Assembly (NCBI RefSeq): GCF_036127095.1
Contig: NZ_CP108006.1
Coordinates: 992,001-1,056,000, forward strand
DNA: 64,000 nt
Reading direction: 5' to 3'
Source: Streptomyces sp. NBC_00335
GTDB lineage: Bacteria > Actinomycetota > Actinomycetes > Streptomycetales > Streptomycetaceae
Of the stretch, positions 58,937 to 64,000 are shown in pieces; position 1 is the first letter of the stretch, and each line of letters begins with the position of its first letter. Position numbers and translations under genes: made by a program. The notes beneath the pieces are model-generated. The model made no database searches. It was not told where the DNA came from and was given only the letters and a program-made list of their open reading frames with translations.

Positions 58937-60229
58937 TCAGGCGCTCTCCAGGTACTGGCCGTCGTACGGGTCCGAGGGCTGCTGCTCGGGGACGGAGTAG
59001 GGGTCGGCGTACGGGTCCCCGTAGGGCTCGGCGTACGGGTCCGCGTACGGATCGCTCGGCTGCGGCGACGCCCCGTCGGGGCCGACCAGGGTCCCGGGGT
59101 CGCTCGGGGTCTGGCCGGGCAGGTCGGAGGGGATGTCGGTGGGCACGTCGGAGGGCTGGTCGGTGGCGGGCGGCGGGGCGGTGGGCGGGCCCGAGGGGAT
59201 GCCGGACGAGGGCTGGTCGGGCGACACCGGCGTGTTCGGGGTGTTCGGGGCAGTCTGCGGGGGGCTCGGCGGGCAGTCGGCCGCGTTCGGGTCGGGGCTG
59301 CGGCCGGGGCTCGGCGGGCCGGTGGGGGGCGGCTCGGTGCGGGCGAGGCTGTTGCTCTCCGGGGTGCGGCACGGGGCGGTCGGCTCGGTGCCGGGCGGGG
59401 TCGCGGGCCCGGTGGGGATCCCGTCGGCCGGGTCGAACGGGGGCGGCGTCCGCGGGGTGCGGTCCTGGGCCCCGTCGTCGCCGGCCGTGCGCTCGATCCA
59501 GGTGTTGTCGGCGATGTTGACGATGACCAGGTTGTTGATCACCTGCATGGTCGGCTCGATGACCACGACCTGGGTGGGCTGGTAGCCGCTCCAGGGCTCC
59601 CCCTTGAGCACCGGCGCGCCGGGTGCGGCCCGCGGCGCGAGCAGCGGGTTCCCGCAGGCGCAGCGGACGCGGGGCATTCCGTGGTCGTCCACGAGGACGG
59701 CGGTGCCGGCCTGCAGGACGGACTGGAAGGCGTTGGGCTTGCCGCCGACGAAGCCGTGGTTGGTCACCCGGGTGTCGGCGCGCAGCACGACGGGGGTGAG
59801 GCCGCGCAGGAAGTCGGGGATCTGTTCCTGTTGCACCTGGGAGGCATCGGCGAAGGCGCGGGCCTTGGCGTCGTCGGCGGTCAGGGACTGGACCTGCGCC
59901 TCCACGTCGCAGCTTCCGAGCCGCTGGGTTCCGCCGTACAGGCCGGGGGTGGCCGCGTTGACGGTACGGATGCCCTGGCCGGTCGCGTTGGGCAGCGGGG
60001 GCTGGACGGGGGCCGATTCACCGGTGGCGGAGGAGGAGGTGAAGGGGTCGGGCCCGGCCGAGGCCACGGGCTGGAGGTGGACGTCCTGGCTCTCGGCGGC
60101 GGGGCCCTTGGTCCGCCCCTCTTCGCCGGAGGCCCCACAGGCCGCGGCGAGGAGTCCGAGGACGGTGAAGAGGGCCGCACGGGCCGGTGCGTGACGACGC
60201 GGCGCCTGACGAGGTGTCGGTGCGTACAC
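58937..60229 (-). CDS. DUF6777 lipoprotein with Pro-rich and DPY-repeat tail
   Basis: This 430-residue exported lipoprotein has a basic start, hydrophobic core and lipobox AAAC near residue 31. The N-terminal 240 residues form the domain I recall as DUF6777 (GLYGGTQRLGSCDVEAQ, RTVNAATPGLYG, VRCACGNPLLAP, GYQPTQVVVIEPT). A Pro/Ser/Thr region follows, then a C-terminal tail of DPYADPYAEPYGDPY repeats. GTG 60229 follows GGGAG at 7 nt. It is immediately upstream of the SpoIIE-type phosphatase gene, suggesting it supplies an envelope signal to that regulator (inference). Confidence 0.8.
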   Translation of the reverse strand: MYAPTPRQAPRRHAPARAALFTVLGLLAAACGASGEEGRTKGPAAESQDVHLQPVASAGPDPFTSSSATGESAPVQPPLPNATGQGIRTVNAATPGLYGGTQRLGSCDVEAQVQSLTADDAKARAFADASQVQQEQIPDFLRGLTPVVLRADTRVTNHGFVGGKPNAFQSVLQAGTAVLVDDHGMPRVRCACGNPLLAPRAAPGAPVLKGEPWSGYQPTQVVVIEPTMQVINNLVIVNIADNTWIERTAGDDGAQDRTPRTPPPFDPADGIPTGPATPPGTEPTAPCRTPESNSLARTEPPPTGPPSPGRSPDPNAADCPPSPPQTAPNTPNTPVSPDQPSSGIPSGPPTAPPPATDQPSDVPTDIPSDLPGQTPSDPGTLVGPDGASPQPSDPYADPYAEPYGDPYADPYSVPEQQPSDPYDGQYLESA

Positions 60230-60311
60230 GTTGCATCTCCCTTTTCGCCCCGGTTGCTCCCTCTTGTCTGCCGTATGTCCGGAGCCGCCGCAACCGGAGA
60301 TCACGCACCCG

Positions 60312-60343
60312 GACCCTCTCTTGAACATGTTCAAGAGAGGGTC
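60312..60343. promoter_or_regulatory. 32-bp perfect palindrome with TTGAACATGTTCAA core
   Basis: GACCCTCTCTTGAACA (60312-60327) is exactly inverted in TGTTCAAGAGAGGGTC (60328-60343). It lies in the divergent region between the DUF6777 lipoprotein and the YndJ operon. The core TTGAACNNGTTCAA recurs at 60362-60375. Confidence 0.85.
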
Positions 60344-60347
60344 TAGG

Positions 60348-60361
60348 CTCACGATCGTGAG
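60348..60361. promoter_or_regulatory. 14-bp perfect palindrome CTCACGATCGTGAG
   Basis: This palindrome lies between the two TTGAAC palindromes and abuts the second with no gap. Its core differs from them, so it could bind a second regulator or form part of the promoter. Confidence 0.7.
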
Positions 60362-60375
60362 TTGAACGCGTTCAA
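60362..60375. promoter_or_regulatory. 14-bp palindrome TTGAACGCGTTCAA, second operator box
   Basis: This second copy of the TTGAACNNGTTCAA motif is centred 41 bp from the first (four helical turns). It overlaps the upstream edge of the YndJ gene, 30 bp before the preferred GTG start. The pairing suggests cooperative binding by a TetR-like dimer. The regulator gene is not in the visible part of the locus. Confidence 0.75.
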
Positions 60376-60404
60376 TGCGTTCGTTCCTGGGAGGGGGATC
60401 CTCG

Positions 60405-61361
60405 GTGACCGTGCTCGTGAATCTGATCGTCACCCTGGGCATGCTGTACGTCGTCCCGGCCGGCCTGCGCCTGATCGATCCGGGCCGGTTCGGCCGGACG
60501 GCCCGGCTGTGGCCGCTGTTCGCGGCCCCCGGAGCGGTCTGCCTGTGGCTGCCCCGGGGAGCCCCGGCCACCGCCCTCGCCGCGCTCTACGCGGCGGCCA
60601 CCCTGACCCTCGCGGTACGGGCCGTGGTCCCGGCGGTACGGGCCCTGGCCCCGTCGGCGCGGAGCGTACCCCGTACCGGCGCACCCGGGCGGGCTCCGGG
60701 ACCCGCCGAGGTGGCCGTGCTCACCGCACTCGTGGCGCCCTCGGTCGCCGGGACCGCCCTGGTCGCCGAACGCGCCGGACACCGGCTCTTCGGCTTCGAC
60801 CTGGACATCCTGGCCCTGACCGTGCCGCACTTCCACTTCGCCGGTTTCGCCGCGGCCCTTGTCGCCGGGCTGGTGTGCCGGGCCTCCGCCGCCGGGGCCC
60901 TCGCGCGCTGGGCGGCGTACAGCGTGCCGGCCGGGACGGCGCTCGTGCTGCTCGGCTACTTCATCGACGACTGGGCCGAACTGGCGGGCGCGGTGACGCT
61001 GACCGGCGGCATGTGGGCGGTGGCCCTGCTGACCTGGCGGGACGTCCGCCCCGGAGCCGCCGTGCGCGACCGGATCACCGGGGCACTGCTCGCGACCTCG
61101 GCGGCCGTCCTGGTGGCCACCATGCTGCTCGCCCTGTGGTGGGCGCTCGGAGAGGCCACCGGGATCGTGCACCCGACCCTGACCTGGATGGCCGCCACCC
61201 ACGGCCTCGGCAACGCCCTCGGCTTCGGCCTGTGCTCGCTGCTGGCCTGGCGCCGGCTGACCACCCGCCGACCCGGACCGCCTGCGGGGGCCGCACCACC
61301 CGTCCTCCCCGCACCACCCGCCCTGCCCACCCTGCCCGACCGAACGGAGATCCCGGCATGA
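60405..61361 (+). CDS. YndJ-family membrane protein
   Basis: This 318-residue integral membrane protein has about nine or ten hydrophobic helices and the YndJ features LFGFDLDILALTVPHFHFAGFAA and MAATHGLGNALGF. GTG 60405 follows GGAGGGGG; an upstream ATG at 60375 falls inside the operator palindrome and is less likely. The stop overlaps the next ATG (ATGA). YndJ is uncharacterised. It heads an operon with DUF1990 and a lipase maturation factor homologue under the palindromic operators. Confidence 0.85.
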   Translation: MTVLVNLIVTLGMLYVVPAGLRLIDPGRFGRTARLWPLFAAPGAVCLWLPRGAPATALAALYAAATLTLAVRAVVPAVRALAPSARSVPRTGAPGRAPGPAEVAVLTALVAPSVAGTALVAERAGHRLFGFDLDILALTVPHFHFAGFAAALVAGLVCRASAAGALARWAAYSVPAGTALVLLGYFIDDWAELAGAVTLTGGMWAVALLTWRDVRPGAAVRDRITGALLATSAAVLVATMLLALWWALGEATGIVHPTLTWMAATHGLGNALGFGLCSLLAWRRLTTRRPGPPAGAAPPVLPAPPALPTLPDRTEIPA

Positions 61362-61960
61362 CCCGCCTCATCAGCGAGGGCCGCAGCACCTTCAACTACC
61401 CCGACCGGGGCGCCACCGCCCGGCGGCCGCTGCCCGACGGGTACAACTTCACCCACCACCGCGCCCGGGTCGGGCAGGGGCAGGCCGCCTTCCAGGCCGC
61501 CGGGGCCGCCCTCACCACCTTCCGCGCGCACCGCGCCTCGGGCATGCTCGTCACCGCCGGTGCGTTCCCCGTCCGGCCCGGCGACCGGGTCGTGGTCGGG
61601 ATCGGCATCGGCCCGGTGCGGATCAACGCTCCGTGCGAGGTCATCTGGACCGCCTACGAGCCCCGGCGGACCGGTTTCGCGTACGGGACGCTCACCGGGC
61701 ATCCCGAGTGCGGCGAGGAGTCCTTCGTGGTGGACATGGAGCCGGACGGCTCGGTGTGGTTCGAGGTGACCGCCTTCAGTCGCCCGGGAAGCTGGTATAC
61801 CCGCCTCGCCGGCCCGGTCGTCCCCTTCCTCCAGCAGGCCTACGCCCGCCACCTCGGGCGGTACGTGCGACGCCTCGCCACGGGCACCCCGCCCGCGCCG
61901 GCCCGATACTGGAGGCGATGGACTGGTTCACGGCACCCGGATACTGGCTGGGGCGGCTGA
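61358..61960 (+). CDS. DUF1990-domain protein
   Basis: This 200-residue protein of the DUF1990 family has STFNYPDRGATA at the start and HRARVGQGQAAFQAAGAAL, VVVGIGIGPVRINAPCEVIWTAYE and FAYGTLTGHPECGEESFVVDM. The fold is predicted START/Bet v 1-like, suggesting a lipid or hydrophobic-ligand pocket (inference). It overlaps YndJ by 4 nt and the next gene by 43 nt, so translation is coupled. Confidence 0.88.
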   Translation: MTRLISEGRSTFNYPDRGATARRPLPDGYNFTHHRARVGQGQAAFQAAGAALTTFRAHRASGMLVTAGAFPVRPGDRVVVGIGIGPVRINAPCEVIWTAYEPRRTGFAYGTLTGHPECGEESFVVDMEPDGSVWFEVTAFSRPGSWYTRLAGPVVPFLQQAYARHLGRYVRRLATGTPPAPARYWRRWTGSRHPDTGWGG

Positions 61961-63369
61961 TCTTCCAGCGGGCCCTGGCCGGTGTCTACCTCGTCGCCTT
62001 CGCCGGTGCCGCCCTGCAGTTCCGGGCACTGATCGGGGCGCACGGGATGCTGCCCGTGCCGCGCCACCTGCGGTACGTGCCCTTCCGCCGCGCCCCGAGC
62101 CTGTTCCACCTGCACTACTCCGACCGGTTCTTCGCCGTCTGCGCCTGGACCGGGGCGGCCCTGGCGGCGGCGCTCGCCGCGGGGGCCGGGGACGCGGTGC
62201 CGCTGGGTGCGGCGATGGCGATGTGGGCGCTGCTGTGGCTGCTGTACCTGTCGATCGTCAATGTCGGGCAGACCTGGTACTCCTTCGGCTGGGAGTCCCT
62301 GCTGCTGGAGGTCGGCTTCCTGGCCGTGTTCCTCGGCAACGCGCGGGCCGGGCCGCCGGTACTGGTGCTCTGGCTGCTGCGCTGGGTGGTCTTCCGGGTG
62401 GAGTTCGGCGCCGGGCTCATCAAGATGCGGGGCGACCCCTGCTGGCGCCGGCTCACCTGCCTGTACTTCCATCACGAGACGCAGCCGATGCCCGGTCCGC
62501 TGAGCTGGTTCTTCCACCATCTGCCGAAGCCGCTGCACCGGGTGGAGTGCGCCGCGAACCACGTGACCCAACTGGTCGTGCCCGTCCTGCTGTTCACCCC
62601 GCAGCCGGTGGCCTCGTACGCCGCCGGGATCATCGTGGCGACCCAGCTGTGGCTGGTGGTGTCGGGGAACTTCGCCTGGCTGAACTGGATCACGATCACG
62701 GCGGCCCTGCCGGCCTTCGACTTCAGCGCGCTCGCGGGCGACCCGCCGTCGGCCGCCTCCCGGGAGGGGCCGCTCTGGTACGTGGTGCTCGTGTGCGCGA
62801 CGACCGCGCTGGTGCTCGTGCTGAGCCGGCATCCGGTGGCCAACATGATCTCCCGCGGCCAGGTCATGAACCGGTCCTTCGACCCCCTCCACCTGGTCAA
62901 CACCTACGGGGCGTTCGGCACGGTGGGCCGGATCCGCGAGGAGGTGGTGGTGGAGGGGACCGCGGACCGGCGGCCCCGGGAGGACGGCGCGTGGCGGGAG
63001 TACGGGTTCAAGGGCAAGCCGGGCGACGTGCGCCGGATCCCGCGCCAGTTCGCCCCGTACCACCTGCGCCTCGACTGGCTCATGTGGTTCGCGGCGCTCT
63101 CCCCGGGCTACGCCCGCGACTGGTTCGGGCCGTTCGTGGAGCGACTGCTGGCGGGCGACCGGGACACCCTGAAGCTGATCCGGTACAACCCCTTCCCGGA
63201 CGCACCGCCGCTCTACGTCCGGGCACGGCTGTACCGCTACCGGTTCACGACCTGGCGGGAACTGCGCGAGACCGGGGCGTGGTGGCACCGCACACTGGTG
63301 CGCGAGTACCTGCCGCCGACCCGGCTCGCGGAGGCGTCCTGGTCGCAGCCCCGGTCAGAGCCCGAGTAG
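61918..63369 (+). CDS. Lipase maturation factor family protein (LMF1/DUF1222)
   Basis: This 483-residue membrane protein has about eight helices followed by a soluble C-terminal domain. LMF features are MLPVPRHLRYVPF, NVGQTWYSFGWESLLLEVGFLA, FRVEFGAGLIKMRGD, CLYFHHETQPMPGPLSWF and LVNTYGAFG. In animals LMF1 helps fold lipases in the ER. Bacterial homologues lie in YndJ/DUF1990 operons and their role is unknown; a thiol- or lipid-related membrane function is possible. ATG 61918 follows GGAGG at a short 2-nt spacing, inside the DUF1990 gene. Its 3' end overlaps the convergent epimerase by 15 bp. Confidence 0.88.
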   Translation: MDWFTAPGYWLGRLIFQRALAGVYLVAFAGAALQFRALIGAHGMLPVPRHLRYVPFRRAPSLFHLHYSDRFFAVCAWTGAALAAALAAGAGDAVPLGAAMAMWALLWLLYLSIVNVGQTWYSFGWESLLLEVGFLAVFLGNARAGPPVLVLWLLRWVVFRVEFGAGLIKMRGDPCWRRLTCLYFHHETQPMPGPLSWFFHHLPKPLHRVECAANHVTQLVVPVLLFTPQPVASYAAGIIVATQLWLVVSGNFAWLNWITITAALPAFDFSALAGDPPSAASREGPLWYVVLVCATTALVLVLSRHPVANMISRGQVMNRSFDPLHLVNTYGAFGTVGRIREEVVVEGTADRRPREDGAWREYGFKGKPGDVRRIPRQFAPYHLRLDWLMWFAALSPGYARDWFGPFVERLLAGDRDTLKLIRYNPFPDAPPLYVRARLYRYRFTTWRELRETGAWWHRTLVREYLPPTRLAEASWSQPRSEPE

Positions 63370-64000
63370 CGCCGCCTCCCGCTCCGCCGATATGCCCTTC
63401 ATCGGCCGGTCGGAGCGCAGGGGAGCGACTCCGCCGAGGGACTGCAGCCAGGTCCAGGTGTCGGCCGCGGTCTCCTCCACGGGGCGGCAGACGAGGCCCG
63501 CCGCCAGGGCCTTGGTGACGTCCCCGCCGAACATGAAGTCGTGCATTTCGCCTTCGAGAACCCAGACGGGCAGCTCGATCCAGGGCTCGACGCCGGCCTT
63601 CTCGAGCACCTCGGCGTCGATCCAGCGCGGTTCCGCGTCGGAGCCGGTGGCGGCGGCGCAGGCCTCCAGGAAGCCGGCCATGGTGGTGTGGCCGACCGGG
63701 GAGATCGCGTTGTAGGCCCCGCCGAGACCGGCCTCCGCCGCGTCGAGGGACCAGCGCGCGAGGTCGCGTACGTCGATGTACTGGAGCGGCAGGTCGGGGC
63801 GCCCGGGCGCGAGGAAGGGGCCGCCGCGGGCGACTCGGTTCAGCCACCAGGGCAGCCGGCCGACGTTCTCGTACGGGCCGATGATCAGCCCGGCGCGCAC
63901 CAGCAGGGCGCGGTCGCCGAAGGCGTCCAGGGCGGCGAGTTCACCGCCGCGCTTGTCCGCCGGGTAGGCGGTGGCCTCCGCGTCGGGCGAGCCCTCCACC
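63355..64000 (-). CDS. NAD-dependent epimerase/dehydratase family protein (C-terminal part)
   Basis: The window holds the C-terminal 215 or so residues; the Rossmann start lies beyond 64000. An extended SDR is recognised by YPADKRGGELAALDAFG (the Y-x3-K catalytic motif), LLVRAGLIIGPYENVG, LQYIDVRDLARW and GAYNAISPVGHTT. It resembles NAD-dependent epimerases that act on nucleotide sugars or small ketones. It overlaps the LMF gene end by 15 bp, convergently. The substrate is unknown. Confidence 0.82.
   Translation of the reverse strand, partial: VEGSPDAEATAYPADKRGGELAALDAFGDRALLVRAGLIIGPYENVGRLPWWLNRVARGGPFLAPGRPDLPLQYIDVRDLARWSLDAAEAGLGGAYNAISPVGHTTMAGFLEACAAATGSDAEPRWIDAEVLEKAGVEPWIELPVWVLEGEMHDFMFGGDVTKALAAGLVCRPVEETAADTWTWLQSLGGVAPLRSDRPMKGISAEREAALLGL

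Overview
This window is a high-G+C actinobacterial chromosome segment, almost certainly from Streptomyces. The evidence is the extreme third-position GC, frequent GTG/TTG starts, a complete egtABCD ergothioneine operon, a c-di-GMP enzyme matching RmdA, a class F sortase, a bifunctional LysX and a dispersed palindromic repeat typical of the genus. From memory, the order egtABCD, ols genes, a second sdh operon and rmdA resembles the SCO0910-SCO0928 stretch of S. coelicolor; this should be confirmed by alignment. No tRNA, rRNA, CRISPR, prophage or insertion sequence was recognised.

Layout. 1-7.1 kb: a disulfide-oxidoreductase-like flavoprotein, a thioredoxin, an aldehyde dehydrogenase, a PcaF-like thiolase, a repeat-rich 440-bp gap and a LacI regulator. 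7.1-14.7 kb: a LacI-controlled MFS exporter plus hydrolase pair, a TTA-containing membrane protein, a divergent RidA/TetR pair, an orphan PemK/MazF-like protein, a methyltransferase, and a dienelactone hydrolase convergent with a bacterial poly(ADP-ribose) glycohydrolase. 14.7-21 kb: egtABCD, tightly coupled and running head-on into an olsBA-like ornithine-lipid operon, with 196 nt of overlapping coding sequence. 21-31 kb: a sugar-binding lipoprotein behind a DasR-like site, dodecin, a HAD phosphatase, a repeat protein, an S41 peptidase, an LLM flavoenzyme, a short UvrA-like ATPase, a cupin and a histidine phosphatase lipoprotein. 31-41 kb: sdhCAB with a divergent LysR, a TetR with a small Pro/Gly-tailed protein facing an FAD monooxygenase, and a methyltransferase translationally coupled to rmdA.

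41-46.7 kb is a cell-surface island: a Pro/His-rich secreted protein, a DUF4239 membrane protein, two homologous secreted proteins sharing a GG(L/I)GGS motif before the C-terminal membrane helix, a class F sortase and a Tat-dependent polysaccharide deacetylase. The two motif proteins look like sortase substrates with a non-LPXTG signal. 46.8-60.2 kb: lysX, a universal stress protein, a CapA lipoprotein, an ECF sigma factor, a methyltransferase, several hypotheticals, an Fpg/Nei glycosylase, a SpoIIE-type multidomain phosphatase and a DUF6777 lipoprotein. 60.3-64 kb: a YndJ-DUF1990-lipase-maturation-factor operon behind three stacked perfect palindromes, facing a truncated NAD-dependent epimerase.

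Two window-wide themes stand out. First, short tandem repeats with periods of 6 to 21 bp recur and nearly all lie just 3' of a stop codon, several containing the stop itself. Second, convergent gene pairs are separated by long perfect palindromes (up to 44 bp) or overlap at their stops.
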